64,000 bases of DNA from Streptomyces sp. NBC_01275 (lineage in GTDB: Bacteria; Actinomycetota; Actinomycetes; Streptomycetales; Streptomycetaceae): the NCBI RefSeq assembly GCF_026340655.1, contig NZ_JAPEOZ010000001.1, positions 5,952,001-6,016,000 of the forward strand. Reading direction: 5' to 3'. The position numbers and the translations under genes are program-made. The notes below the pieces were generated by a model. That model was not told where the DNA came from and made no database searches. It saw only the letters and a list, made by a program, of their open reading frames with translations. Shown piece after piece: positions 8,485 to 16,796 of the stretch. Position 1 is the first letter of the stretch. The number at the start of each line of letters is the position of its first letter.

Positions 8485-9591
8485 TTACTCCGCGCCCTCC
8501 GTGTCGTTCGGCAGGAGGTCGCCCACGTCGATGGTGCAGGCGCGCTCGATGCGGGTGGCCGCGGCCCTGCGGATGGCGCTGCCGACCCAGGTGTCGGCGT
8601 CGCCGGCGCTCAGCTGCGCGGCGTAGGCCCGCAGAACCACGCCGTCCGCCGGCGTGTCGGTCATTCCGCCGAGGTCCGACAGGATGCCGGAGAGCTCACC
8701 CGGCGCGTACTTGCTGCCGGCGTCGGTCGCGAGCGGCGCCGCCACCCGGCAGAAGGTGTCCGCGGCCAAGGCGGCGGCGACCGCCGCCTTGGCGACCAGC
8801 CTGGCCCGGGACACCGCGTCGAGGTTGTAGTTCGCGGCCGCGGTGGCGTCGGGGGCGGCGGCGGCCAGGAGCGTCTTGACGGCGGCCGCGGTCTTGCCGG
8901 CGGCCTGGTAGGTCATGGGCTCCGCCACGCCGGTGACCAGCTGGGCCGCCATCGTCGTGCGGTAGGCCGCGCTGGTGACCGTCGCGCCCTGGTACTCGCC
9001 CCGGCCCACCTCGTTGCCGTCGTAGGGCAGGATCGCGCCGGTCCCCAGCGTCGACCACTCACCGTCGGAGAAGTGGGCGAAGGAGACCAGGTAGTCGTGT
9101 CCGACCTCCATACGGGACGCGTCCTGCGAGCTCACGCGGAGCCTGCCGTCGTCCTTGAACTCCCAGCCGTCCACGACGATCGACAGGGTGTCGGGCAGCG
9201 CCGTGGCGCCGGACCGCGCCCACACGCGCTCCTTGACCTGGAGGTCGACCGTCCGCGACAGATAGCCCTCGCCGGCCGTCACCTCCTCGCTGTCGGCGAC
9301 CCCTTCGTGCTCGGCGGCCACGTGGACGACCGCGGCCTGGTCGCCGTACGAGATCCAGTCGCTCGCGGTGCGGGAGGGGATGGCGTCCTTCGACTCGCCC
9401 AGGATGACGTCCCCGCGCCCTCCTGCGTCACTCGCGCGGGTCACGTCCGCGAGAGCGTCGTTCGGGCGAGCGCCGTCCGCGAACGGGGCGAGCGCGGCCG
9501 TGCCGATCAGGACACCGGCCAGGGCTGTGCCCAACACCGTCCCCGTCGTCTTCATCTTCGTTCGAGTACTTGTTCTGGTGCTCGGTGCCAC
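8485..9591 (-). CDS. Exported protein, tandem paralogue
   Basis: Secreted protein of 368 aa from GTG at 9591, preceded by AGGGGGA. The N-terminal signal peptide has TRTKMK charges, then VLGTALAGVLIGTAALAPFADGA with an Ala-X-Ala-like cleavage site, so unlike its paralogue (7146-8267) it has no lipobox and should be released. It shares the SDWISYGDQAAVV, YLSRTVDLQV, MEVGHDYLVSFA and PYDGNEVG blocks with that paralogue. No catalytic motif is recognised. It lies between the lipoprotein and a metzincin-like protease, all transcribed leftward with 217- and 45-bp gaps and the same AGGGGGA-type ribosome site. This suggests one exported functional set. Confidence 0.8.
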   Translation of the reverse strand: MAPSTRTSTRTKMKTTGTVLGTALAGVLIGTAALAPFADGARPNDALADVTRASDAGGRGDVILGESKDAIPSRTASDWISYGDQAAVVHVAAEHEGVADSEEVTAGEGYLSRTVDLQVKERVWARSGATALPDTLSIVVDGWEFKDDGRLRVSSQDASRMEVGHDYLVSFAHFSDGEWSTLGTGAILPYDGNEVGRGEYQGATVTSAAYRTTMAAQLVTGVAEPMTYQAAGKTAAAVKTLLAAAAPDATAAANYNLDAVSRARLVAKAAVAAALAADTFCRVAAPLATDAGSKYAPGELSGILSDLGGMTDTPADGVVLRAYAAQLSAGDADTWVGSAIRRAAATRIERACTIDVGDLLPNDTEGAE

Positions 9592-9636
9592 GAGATTCCC
9601 CCTGGTCGGATGGCCGTATGGCCGTATGGCCGGATC

Positions 9637-10254
9637 TCAGTAGGTCGCGTTGATGTTTTCTTTGTTGTTGGCGCCGAGCCGGTAGACGTCGTTGTACGAC
9701 ATGCAGCCGAGGCGGTCGTCGTACAGGTCGAGGCGGGGGCTGGCGTTGGGGCCGTGCGTCAGGCCGACGGCGTGCCCGGTCTCGTGGCAGGCGTCCGACT
9801 TGTTGACGGAGCCGATTCCGGTGTGGTCCTTGTTGAACACGATGTAGTGCTGGTCGCACTTCTTCGCGTCCACGGCGTCGTCGCACCAGGTGATGCCGAT
9901 CTTGCCGCGCGAGAGGGTCTTCGCCTTGTAGACGACGTCCGTCTCGGCGCCGCCCCGGTAGACACCCGAGGACTGGATCTTCACGACGAGGTCGGTCGGA
10001 CCGTAGTAGTCCTTCGCCGCACGGGCGATCGTGCTCTTCTCCGCCGAGGTCAGACTGCCCTCGCGGTAGATCGTCAGGGTCTTGTTGTCGGTCTGGCAGA
10101 AGCCGTCGCCCATGTTCCCGTCCACGCAGGTGTGGAAGTAGTTCTGGGTCGGATACATGTTGTCGGTCAGGGCCGCCTGCACGGCGGTGGTCCCCGCGGC
10201 CACGGCCGCGGTCGCCACCCCTATGACGAAGAGCGTCCGCCGTTTGATCGCCAC
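9637..10254 (-). CDS. Small secreted metzincin-like metalloprotease
   Basis: Secreted zinc metalloprotease candidate, 205 aa. Signal peptide at about residues 1-28 (KRR, hydrophobic core, VQAA). The zinc site is HETGHAVGLTH at 157-167, exactly the metzincin pattern HExxHxxGxxH, with E158 as predicted base. A Met-turn-like CMSY lies at 184-187. Six cysteines (43, 53, 124, 133, 156, 184) probably form disulfides. Resemblance to snapalysin (the small Streptomyces protease) is in size and motif, but the third ligand here is His rather than Asp. GTG start with GGGGA upstream. It is the first gene of a leftward set of three exported proteins. Confidence 0.85.
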   Translation of the reverse strand: MAIKRRTLFVIGVATAAVAAGTTAVQAALTDNMYPTQNYFHTCVDGNMGDGFCQTDNKTLTIYREGSLTSAEKSTIARAAKDYYGPTDLVVKIQSSGVYRGGAETDVVYKAKTLSRGKIGITWCDDAVDAKKCDQHYIVFNKDHTGIGSVNKSDACHETGHAVGLTHGPNASPRLDLYDDRLGCMSYNDVYRLGANNKENINATY

Positions 10255-10489
10255 GCGCGTGATCCCCCTGTCTGTCCGCCACCTGTGGGATTCCTCGGAG
10301 AGTCCGATGAACGTGGGGCGGGTGGGGTGATCTAAAGCGATCGGTGGCTGGCTGAAAGTTGCTCAAGTGCTGTTTGGCTTGAAGGGGGTCCTAAGAGGCT
10401 TGATGTGTACATACAGTGAAAGTGGCGCGAAAGGGTAGTGAAAGAACGGCGAAGGGGCTGTGAAGGATCACGGATCCGGACCTGATTTT

Positions 10490-10528
10490 CCGGACATGAC
10501 GGTCCGGACATGACGGTCCGGACATGAC
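10490..10528. repeat. 14-bp direct repeats before a hairpin
   Basis: Two full copies of GGTCCGGACATGAC (10501-10514, 10515-10528) preceded by a partial copy (10490-10500). They abut the terminator-like hairpin at 10530-10562. Each unit contains the palindrome GTCCGGAC (ggTCCGGAca). Confidence 0.8.
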
Positions 10529-10529
10529 G

Positions 10530-10562
10530 AAGGGCCTCGCGGGACGGAGCCGCGAGGCCCTT
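10530..10562 (+). terminator. Strong hairpin with T-rich tail
   Basis: Perfect 13-bp stem (10530-10542 with 10550-10562), 7-nt loop, followed on the + strand by TTCTTTAT. It is an intrinsic-terminator shape for rightward transcription although no rightward gene precedes it. It could also stop leftward read-through from chorismate mutase. Confidence 0.7.
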
Positions 10563-11128
10563 CTTTATCGTCAGCACCGGCGTCAGGGCAGCGCCGGTGC
10601 CTGGGAGCGGCGCCGGGGGGTTGCGCCGCTGGCTTGTCCTGTTGTGTCGCGCCCGCGCTTCGTGGGGTGCCGCGCTTCGCAGGTCTGGACCTCTGGCAGT
10701 CGAGCAGGGCATTGCGGCCATGGCGCGCAACACTGTTGTCCGGGACGGGACTTGAGGCTGCTCGGAGCTGTCCCGAGGGTTGTCTCAGGGGCTTTCTACG
10801 CATCGTGCTGGATGAACGCGGCGCCCGCAACCGTTTGACCCAGCCCTTGTGCATTTTTGCATTTTCCGCCGGTCGGCCCCGGGCGTCCCCGAGGCCGGCC
10901 GTTCTCTTGGGTGACCGGGCTGCTGTCCCCTGCCGTCCGGTCACTTACCTGGAGCGAGGTCCCACGACGCACGGCACGATCCGTACGCCTCATCGCCCCA
11001 GTGAGCCACGCGTGGTTCTCCGGGCCCACCCCTGGCTGGAGCGGACACCGGTACCAACGAAGCCCGCCCGGGGCCGGTCACGCGCCGTACGGGTGAGAGG
11101 CGGCACGAACTCAGATGCGATCCGCACC

Positions 11129-11440
11129 TCAGACCCGCCCGCGGCACAGTTCGAGGAGCGTCATGGCGAGGGCCGTGCCGGGCTTGCCCAGGGCCTCGCG
11201 GTAGTGGTCGAGGATCTCCATCTCCCGGGAGAGGTTCACGCGCCGGCCGCCGGAGGCGATCCGGGCGTCCTGGATCACGGCGGACACGGCCATGCGTTCC
11301 TGTACGAGACCGATGATCCGATCGTCGAGCGCGTCGACGCGCTCGCGGGCGCCGGTGATCACCCCGGCGGCCTCGTCGGTACGGGCGCCGGTCTTGTCGG
11401 CGGAGGTCCGCGCGGTCTTGTCGGTGGCGGTGACGGTCAT
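11129..11440 (-). CDS. Chorismate mutase (AroQ type)
   Basis: Chorismate mutase, 103 aa. It converts chorismate to prephenate, the branch point to Phe and Tyr, in the cytoplasm. The AroQ helical fold is recognisable: [21 protein letters not shown], then the [11 protein letters not shown] / NLSREMEIL region with the basic and acid residues that line the active site, and a short last helix. An N-terminal tail of about 25 Thr/Asp-rich residues precedes the domain. ATG at 11440 has GAGGAG nine bases upstream. The mRNA leader holds a short ORF with Phe/Tyr codons and a terminator-like hairpin (annotated separately), suggesting attenuation. The gene is divergent from guaA. Confidence 0.9.
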   Translation of the reverse strand: MTVTATDKTARTSADKTGARTDEAAGVITGARERVDALDDRIIGLVQERMAVSAVIQDARIASGGRRVNLSREMEILDHYREALGKPGTALAMTLLELCRGRV

Positions 11441-11494
11441 CTCGGGGGCTCCTCGAAAGGTGGGGTGAGGCGCCCCGGAAGGACAGGACCCGGG

Positions 11495-11643
11495 AAAACG
11501 CCAGACGCCCCGGGCCTTGTCGGCCCGGGGCGCCTGGGAAGTCGCTTGTCAGTTGCTCAAGCAGCACGACCATGGCAGCCGGTGGGCCGGTTGCCATAGG
11601 TAAAGAGGAAGGTCGTGGGCGAAAGCATGGACCCAGTATGCAT
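11495..11643 (-). promoter_or_regulatory. Candidate leader-peptide attenuator of chorismate mutase
   Basis: On the minus strand, a 23-codon ORF (ATG at 11628-11626, or an in-frame ATG at 11643; TGA at 11559-11557) contains TTC-CTC-TTT-ACC-TAT, i.e. Phe-Leu-Phe-Thr-Tyr, with TTT and TAT codons that are rare in this genome. About 20 nt after its stop comes a hairpin: an 11-bp perfect stem (11506-11516 with 11522-11532), extended to 16 bp with one mismatch, and a TTTT tract at 11498-11495. Upstream CGGCCC could pair with GGGCCG of the stem as antiterminator. The hairpin lies between divergent genes, so it is not an ordinary 3' terminator. Confidence 0.55.
11501..11537 (-). terminator. Leader terminator hairpin (attenuator)
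   Basis: 16-bp stem with one mismatch, 5-nt loop, then TTTT on the minus strand. It lies 60 nt upstream of the chorismate mutase start. See the attenuator entry for context. Confidence 0.7.
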
Positions 11644-11795
11644 GGGCCGAGGGTGCCTTCCAAGCGGTGTTCGTCACATCCAGGCCCTCACATCCAGCCC
11701 GTCCGGCGTTTGGGGAAGAGGCCCGTTCAGGGCCGAAGCGGGGGTTCGGGGGCGGCAGCCCCTGGCAGCCGGGACCTGTCCCACGCCCACCTCGG

Positions 11796-11801
11796 TAGAA
11801 T
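11796..11801 (+). promoter_or_regulatory. guaA -10 element
   Basis: TAGAAT matches the HrdB-type -10 consensus TAGRRT, 40 bp before the guaA start. The -35 region is poor (around 11774). Expected transcription start is about 11808. Confidence 0.5.
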
Positions 11802-11841
11802 CGCTGACACAGAGACCTGCCCAGCCGCCGGAAGGCAACCC

Positions 11842-13422
11842 GTGTCATCAGCGACTCCCGCTGCCACCGCCCCCGACACCGTCCTGGTCGTCGACTTCGG
11901 CGCGCAGTACGCCCAGCTCATCGCCCGTCGAGTCCGCGAGGCCCGGGTCTACAGCGAGATCGTGCCGAGCACCATGCCGGTCGCGGAGATCCTCGCCAAG
12001 AACCCGGCGGCGATCATCCTGTCCGGCGGCCCCTCGTCCGTGTACGAGGAGGGCGCCCCCCGCCTCGACCCCGCGCTCTTCGAGGCCGGCGTCCCCGTCT
12101 TCGGCATGTGCTACGGCTTCCAGCTGATGGCGCAGACCCTCGGCGGCACCGTCGACAACACCGGCGCCCGTGAGTACGGCCGCACCGACCTGCACGTCTC
12201 CCGCGTGTCCTCCACCCTCTTCGAGGGCACCCCGGCCGAGCAGGCCGTCTGGATGTCGCACGGCGACGCCTGTTCCGCCGCCCCCGAGGGGTTCACCGTC
12301 ACGGCGTCCACGGACGTCGTCCCGGTCGCCGCCTTCGAGAACGACGAGAAGAAGCTCTACGGCGTCCAGCACCACCCCGAGGTCATGCACTCCACGCACG
12401 GCCAGCAGGTCCTGGAGCACTTCCTGTACCGGGGCGCGGGCCTGACCCCGTCCTGGACCACGGGCAACGTGATCGAGGAGCAGGTCGCCGCGATCCGCGA
12501 GCAGGTCGGCGACAAGCGCGCCATCTGCGGGCTGTCCGGCGGCGTGGACTCCGCCGTCGCCGCCGCCCTGGTCGGGCGGGCCATCGGAGACCAGCTGACC
12601 TGCGTGTACGTCGACCACGGCCTGATGCGCAAGGGCGAGACCGAGCAGGTCGAGAAGGACTTCGTGGCCGCGACCGGCGTCAAGCTGGTCGTCGTGGACG
12701 CCGAGGAGCGCTTCCTCACCGCGCTCAAGGGCGTCAGCGACCCCGAGGAGAAGCGGAAGATCATCGGCCGCGAGTTCATCCGGGTCTTCGAGCAGGCCCA
12801 GGCGGAGATCATCGCGGACGACGGCCCCGAGGTCGCCTTCCTGGTCCAGGGCACGCTGTACCCGGACGTGGTGGAGTCCGGCGGCGGCACCGGCACCGCC
12901 AACATCAAGTCGCACCACAATGTCGGCGGCCTCCCCGAGGACCTGGAGTTCCAGCTCGTCGAGCCGCTGCGCAAGCTGTTCAAGGACGAGGTCCGGATGG
13001 TCGGCCAGGAGCTCGGCCTGCCGGAGGAGATCGTCCAGCGCCAGCCCTTCCCGGGCCCGGGCCTCGGCATCCGGATCGTCGGCGAGGTGACGAAGGACCG
13101 CCTCGACCTGCTCCGCGACGCCGACGCCATCGCCCGCGAGGAGCTGACGGCCGCCGGTCTCGACCGTGAGATCTGGCAGTGCCCGGTGGTCCTCCTCGCG
13201 GACGTCCGCAGTGTCGGCGTCCAGGGCGACGGCCGCACCTACGGCCACCCGATCGTGCTGCGCCCGGTCTCCTCCGAGGACGCGATGACCGCCGACTGGT
13301 CCCGCCTGCCGTACGACGTCCTGGCGAAGATCTCCACCCGGATCACCAACGAGGTCCGTGACGTCAACCGCGTGGTCGTCGACGTCACCTCGAAGCCGCC
13401 GGGCACGATCGAGTGGGAGTAG
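11842..13422 (+). CDS. guaA: GMP synthase (glutamine-hydrolysing)
   Basis: GMP synthetase, 526 aa, converting XMP plus glutamine and ATP to GMP in de novo purine synthesis. The class I glutamine amidotransferase domain has its nucleophile in GMCYGFQ (C90) and the HHPE triad part (about H178, E180). The ATP-pyrophosphatase P-loop is SGGVDS (232-237), and the C-terminal dimerisation domain ends PPGTIEWE as in all GuaA proteins. GTG start at 11842 follows GAAGG. The frame is open further upstream, but conservation begins at [18 protein letters not shown] a few residues after this start. It stands alone with its own -10 element, convergent with the PNPOx-fold gene 18 bp away. Confidence 0.97.
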   Translation: MSSATPAATAPDTVLVVDFGAQYAQLIARRVREARVYSEIVPSTMPVAEILAKNPAAIILSGGPSSVYEEGAPRLDPALFEAGVPVFGMCYGFQLMAQTLGGTVDNTGAREYGRTDLHVSRVSSTLFEGTPAEQAVWMSHGDACSAAPEGFTVTASTDVVPVAAFENDEKKLYGVQHHPEVMHSTHGQQVLEHFLYRGAGLTPSWTTGNVIEEQVAAIREQVGDKRAICGLSGGVDSAVAAALVGRAIGDQLTCVYVDHGLMRKGETEQVEKDFVAATGVKLVVVDAEERFLTALKGVSDPEEKRKIIGREFIRVFEQAQAEIIADDGPEVAFLVQGTLYPDVVESGGGTGTANIKSHHNVGGLPEDLEFQLVEPLRKLFKDEVRMVGQELGLPEEIVQRQPFPGPGLGIRIVGEVTKDRLDLLRDADAIAREELTAAGLDREIWQCPVVLLADVRSVGVQGDGRTYGHPIVLRPVSSEDAMTADWSRLPYDVLAKISTRITNEVRDVNRVVVDVTSKPPGTIEWE

Positions 13423-13440
13423 TCCCGCTGTTCTTGAGGG

Positions 13441-13914
13441 TCACGTCCGCTTGAGAGTCCGCACCGACTCTCCGGGCGTCCACACCTGGGCGACGAGATA
13501 CGTGTCGTCCTCGACGTAGGTCCGTACGACCTCCGTCAGCTCGGTGCGGAAGAGGTGGAACGGCTGCGGCGGTTCCACCTCTTTCACGTACGCCGCCTTC
13601 GCCGCGCCGTCCGCCGCCTCGACGGCCCGACCGGCGATCCGTACGTCCCCGCCGCCCATCCCCGTGCCCTCGCCGAGGTTGGCCTGGAGGGCGAAACGCG
13701 GGTCGCGGCGCAGGTCGAGGACCTTCAGCGAGCCCGGCATCATGCCCAGCCACAGCTCGCCGCCCAGGAAACGGACCTCCAGCCCGCTGGTGCGCGGTGA
13801 GCCGTCCCTGCGGAGGGTCGCGAGGACGTGATGGGTGAACGCGCCGAACCGAGCCTCGACGATCCCGGCGAACTCGGGCTCCACGGCGACGAAGGCCGCC
13901 CAGTTGACTGTCAT
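13441..13914 (-). CDS. Pyridoxamine 5'-phosphate oxidase-fold protein
   Basis: PNPOx-like split-barrel flavin-binding protein of 157 aa. Recognisable blocks: ATLRRDGSPRTSGLEVRF (second strand pair), LWLGMMPGSLKVLDLRRDPRFAL (FMN phosphate-contact region), DVRIAGRA, and a C-terminal region ending VWTPGESVRTLKR. Many actinobacterial members reduce flavin, F420 or haem-related ligands; the cofactor here cannot be decided from sequence. ATG at 13914 was chosen because the domain begins just after it; the frame stays open upstream but that stretch looks non-coding. No clear ribosome site, so the mRNA may be leaderless. Convergent with guaA. Confidence 0.85.
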   Translation of the reverse strand: MTVNWAAFVAVEPEFAGIVEARFGAFTHHVLATLRRDGSPRTSGLEVRFLGGELWLGMMPGSLKVLDLRRDPRFALQANLGEGTGMGGGDVRIAGRAVEAADGAAKAAYVKEVEPPQPFHLFRTELTEVVRTYVEDDTYLVAQVWTPGESVRTLKRT

Positions 13915-14004
13915 ACGGCGAGTGTGACGCCGATACCCGACATCTTCTGGCAGGTATTCAGAGCCCACGCGCCCACGCGCCCACGAGGCCGTGAGCTCAC
14001 GCAC

Positions 14005-14631
14005 TCAGGCCGTGTACGGCACCGGCCGGACGAACCGCTCCACGCCCTTCTCGTCGCGCACCGGCGTGCAGCCCGCGGCCGTAAGCCGTCGGGCCAGGTT
14101 CGCGCGGCGGACCGTGTTGATGCGCAGGGCGCCGAGCACGAACGCCGGCATCACCACGGCGAGCGGCAGCAGGACGACATACGTGCCGGTCAGCAGGGCA
14201 AGGAGCAGGAACAGGGCGCCGGAGCCCCAGCCGATGGTCAGCAGCTTTCTGCGGTCGCCGGCCACGACCAGGCCGTCGTATCTGATGAGCGAGGTGATCA
14301 GGTCGACGTCGGCCTGCGCCTCGGGCACCGGCGTGAGCGAGTTCAGGTACATGCCGGGCACCGGGCCGCCCAGGCCGACCTGCGGAAACGCGGCCACGTT
14401 CGCCGCCGCGCGCTGCTGCGCCCACGGCTCGGGATCGCGGACGAGGTCCACGTGCAGCACCTTGTGGCGGCCGACGATCCGTACGCCCGCATAGCGGAAG
14501 CCGAAGCACTCGGCGACGTAGACGAGCGAGCCGAAGGTCTTCAGGTCGGAGAAGGGGTGCACCAGCTCGACGGTCTGCTGGGCCGCCAGCTGCCGCATGA
14601 GGCTGTTGAGGTGGCGTTCGGCGTTGCTCAA
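14005..14631 (-). CDS. Membrane protein, unknown function
   Basis: Protein of 208 aa with no family I can name. A soluble N-terminal part contains TVELVHPFSDLKTFGSLVYVAECFGFRYAGVRI-like sequence. Two adjacent hydrophobic helices (LLTIGWGSGALFLLLALLTGTYVVLLPLAVVMPAFVLG) sit in the last third, followed by a basic tail. The TTG at 14631 has GGAG six bases upstream; the first in-frame ATG is at 14598 (197 aa). The frame runs open to 14820, but that part overlaps the promoter region of the divergent aldolase gene. Divergent from the class II aldolase with a 173-bp gap. Confidence 0.7.
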   Translation of the reverse strand: MSNAERHLNSLMRQLAAQQTVELVHPFSDLKTFGSLVYVAECFGFRYAGVRIVGRHKVLHVDLVRDPEPWAQQRAAANVAAFPQVGLGGPVPGMYLNSLTPVPEAQADVDLITSLIRYDGLVVAGDRRKLLTIGWGSGALFLLLALLTGTYVVLLPLAVVMPAFVLGALRINTVRRANLARRLTAAGCTPVRDEKGVERFVRPVPYTA

Positions 14632-14804
14632 GGAGGGCTCCGGTGCTGTGCTGGCTGAAAAGGGACGGTGAACCTCTGGTTCTGCACACCAGACCCGCGA
14701 GCCACCGGAACGGTTGCGTGCGTCATCTTTACAGAACAGCGCTGTTCTCCTGCGCTGACCGACGGTAACTTCCGCCCGTACACCCACCCAGTGCTGGAGG
14801 ACCG

Positions 14805-15599
14805 ATGCACGGGCCCACACCGCCTGCCCCGCTGCCCACCGAACGGCTGCAGTTCGCGATGCCGCCGATGCACGACTCGGTGGAGGACGAGCGCCGCCAC
14901 CGTAAGGAACGGCTGGCGGGCGCAGTGCGGATCTTCGGGCGGCTCGGCTTCGAGGACGGCGTCTCGGGGCACATCACCGCGCGCGACCCCGAGTTCAGCG
15001 ACTGCTTCTGGGTCAACCCGTTCGGGATGCCGTTCAAGCACGTCACCGTCAGCGACCTGGTCCTGGCCAACGCCGACGGACAGGTCGTCGAGGGCGGCTA
15101 CCACGTCAACCAGGCCGCCTTCACCGTTCACGCCCAGGTGCACGCGGCCCGCCCCGACGTCGTCGCCGTCGCCCACTGCCACTCCGTGCACGGCCGTGCC
15201 CTCGCCGCCCTCGGCGAGCTGCTCGACCCCATCACCCAGGAGAGCTGCGCCTTCTACGAGGACCACGCCCTCTACGACGCCTACACCGGCGTGGCCGTCG
15301 ACGCCCAGGAAGGCCGGCGCATCGCGTCCGCGCTCGGCTCCCGCAAGGCCCTCGTGCTGCGCAACCACGGCCTGTTGACCGTCGGGGACTCGATCGACGC
15401 GGCGGCCTGGTGGTTCCTGTCGATGGAACGCTCCAGCCAGGTCCAGCTCACCGCCCGCGCGGCCGGCCGGCCGATCCTGATCGACCACAAGGCGGCGGTG
15501 GCGACCCGGGAGCAGCTCGGCGGCGACCTGGTGGCCTGGATCAACTACCAGCCCCTCTGGCAGGACATCAGCCGCAGCGAACCGGATCTGCTGAGCTAG
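14805..15599 (+). CDS. Class II aldolase/adducin family protein
   Basis: Class II aldolase/adducin-domain protein, 264 aa. It is a zinc-dependent sugar-phosphate aldolase or decarboxylase-like fold. Zinc-site histidines lie in AHCHSVHGRAL (HxH) and a later VLRNHGLLT block. The early GFEDGVSGHITARDPE block is the family's substrate-phosphate/Ser region, where adducin-like members have GNxSxR; here it reads SGHIT. Adducin-like members with GHIT are common in bacteria and often lack a known substrate. ATG at 14805 follows GGAGGACCG. Monocistronic by spacing; the next gene is convergent 55 bp away. Confidence 0.88.
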   Translation: MHGPTPPAPLPTERLQFAMPPMHDSVEDERRHRKERLAGAVRIFGRLGFEDGVSGHITARDPEFSDCFWVNPFGMPFKHVTVSDLVLANADGQVVEGGYHVNQAAFTVHAQVHAARPDVVAVAHCHSVHGRALAALGELLDPITQESCAFYEDHALYDAYTGVAVDAQEGRRIASALGSRKALVLRNHGLLTVGDSIDAAAWWFLSMERSSQVQLTARAAGRPILIDHKAAVATREQLGGDLVAWINYQPLWQDISRSEPDLLS

Positions 15600-15654
15600 G
15601 TGTGCTGAACAGGCCTGTCCCGAGCCGTTCCCGAACCGCTTGTCCGGAACTCGT

Positions 15655-16572
15655 CTAGAAGTCGCGCAGTATCACGGCCTTCGTCCTCGCGAACTCCTCG
15701 TCCGTGAGCACCCCGTCCCGATGCAGCTCGCCCAACTCCCGCAGCCGTCGCAGCAGTACGTCGTGCCGGTCGGCCTGGGCCGGGACGACCGCGGCCGGGA
15801 CCGCCCGACCCGGGGCTGCCTGGCCCGGGACTGCCTGGCGAGGGGCGGCCCTGTCCTCGACGGAGGTCGAAGGGTGCGGCAGCCGCGCCGTGACCGCGGT
15901 CGCCACCAGCGCCGTCAACAGATCCCGCCGCACACTGCCCCACAGATCCAGGGTGTAGGGGTCCTTCTCCGCCGGCAGCTTCGAGAACACCGTCTCGTGG
16001 GTCACGAAGCGCAGGAAGCCGTCCTCGTGGCCGGAGTTGGGCAGCCACTCGACCTGCGCGAGGTCGCCGACGGCGATGATGCGCGGGCCGGTCGCCCGCT
16101 TCACCCGGTCCGAGGTGTCCGCCCAGTCGATCCGCACCTGGAGCCCGTCGAAGGAGACCGTGCCGTCGGAGGACCGGACGGAGACCGGCACCGGCGGCCC
16201 CGGCAGGAGGTACGCCTGGGCCGGTTCCTGCGGGACCTGGTCGAGCAGCAGAGCGTGCCGGATCTCCTCGGCGACGTACTCGGCGACCCCGGAACGGTCC
16301 GCGTCCACCGTGAGCCGATAGGGATCGGCCGCCTCGGGCAGCCGTCCGCCGGTCGACTGGAGCAGCGGGTCGGCCCCCTCGCGCAGTCGCAGCCGCAGCC
16401 GCCCACGCCTGCGCTCGGGCTCGTAGACGACCCCGGCGACCGCCTCCAGCGGCACGGCGATCTCCCCGTACGTCTGCCGGAACAGCGGCACGGAGCGGTG
16501 GAGTCCCGGCGTGATCCGGACCGTCGTGCCGTCGAAGGCCCAGGTCCCGTCACGCTGGATGATCTCGGCCAT
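15655..16572 (-). CDS. DUF4429 protein with C-terminal SHOCT domain
   Basis: Protein of 305 aa with two tandem DUF4429 (PH-like) units: one from IIQRDGTWAFDGTTVRI to the HALL region, one from SSDGTVSFDGLQVRIDW to ATAVTARL. An Ala/Pro-rich linker follows, then a C-terminal SHOCT motif (LRRLRELGELHRDGVLTDEEFARTKAVIL). SHOCT motifs commonly end proteins that oligomerise or bind membranes. A molecular function is not known to me. The linker contains repeated (A)PGQAAPGRAVP-like steps. ATG at 16572. Single gene, convergent with the aldolase and divergent from the membrane protein at 16797. Confidence 0.85.
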   Translation of the reverse strand: MAEIIQRDGTWAFDGTTVRITPGLHRSVPLFRQTYGEIAVPLEAVAGVVYEPERRRGRLRLRLREGADPLLQSTGGRLPEAADPYRLTVDADRSGVAEYVAEEIRHALLLDQVPQEPAQAYLLPGPPVPVSVRSSDGTVSFDGLQVRIDWADTSDRVKRATGPRIIAVGDLAQVEWLPNSGHEDGFLRFVTHETVFSKLPAEKDPYTLDLWGSVRRDLLTALVATAVTARLPHPSTSVEDRAAPRQAVPGQAAPGRAVPAAVVPAQADRHDVLLRRLRELGELHRDGVLTDEEFARTKAVILRDF

Positions 16573-16796
16573 ACGGAAATTCTTGCAGCCGGGTCAACAC
16601 GACCGTGCCCTTCTTCACCCGCGCTGACCAGACCTGCCGACAACAGAGGGTGTGCCGTAGGGCACAATTCGCTGTCGGCACAGGGGAGTTGTTCACAGGG
16701 CGGCGGCCGGGTCCTTTATCGGGCCCTTCATCCGGTTTTCATCGGTTCTTCAAGGGCCGCCCTCCGTTCGGGTTGTGGGGAAGGCGGGCGTCGGAC

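Larger units (their letters stand above)
10255..11128. other. Long intergenic region without a convincing gene
   Basis: About 870 bp between the metalloprotease start and the chorismate mutase stop. Bases 10330-10440 are lower in GC and should hold the protease promoter. Then come three copies of a 14-bp direct repeat and a strong hairpin (10530-10562). The rest (10563-11128) has open frames on both strands, but none shows a recognisable domain, a good ribosome site or consistent Streptomyces codon bias, so I call no gene there. Confidence 0.5.

Noticed and set aside
10332..10944. Overlapping open frames on both strands in the gap before chorismate mutase.
   Set aside because: No recognisable protein, inconsistent codon bias and no ribosome sites; treated as intergenic.
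11418..11440. TTGTCGGTG on the + strand near the chorismate mutase start.
   Set aside because: It lies inside the chorismate mutase coding region and eight bases later reads GGTCAT, not TAnnnT. A TTGTCGGTG inside the I36-like gene (near 51973) also lacks the second box.
11549..11848. Overlapping Trp/Tyr-rich frame in the chorismate mutase leader.
   Set aside because: It lacks a start codon close to the aromatic codons and would have to begin inside the guaA start; kept only as a remark in the attenuator finding.
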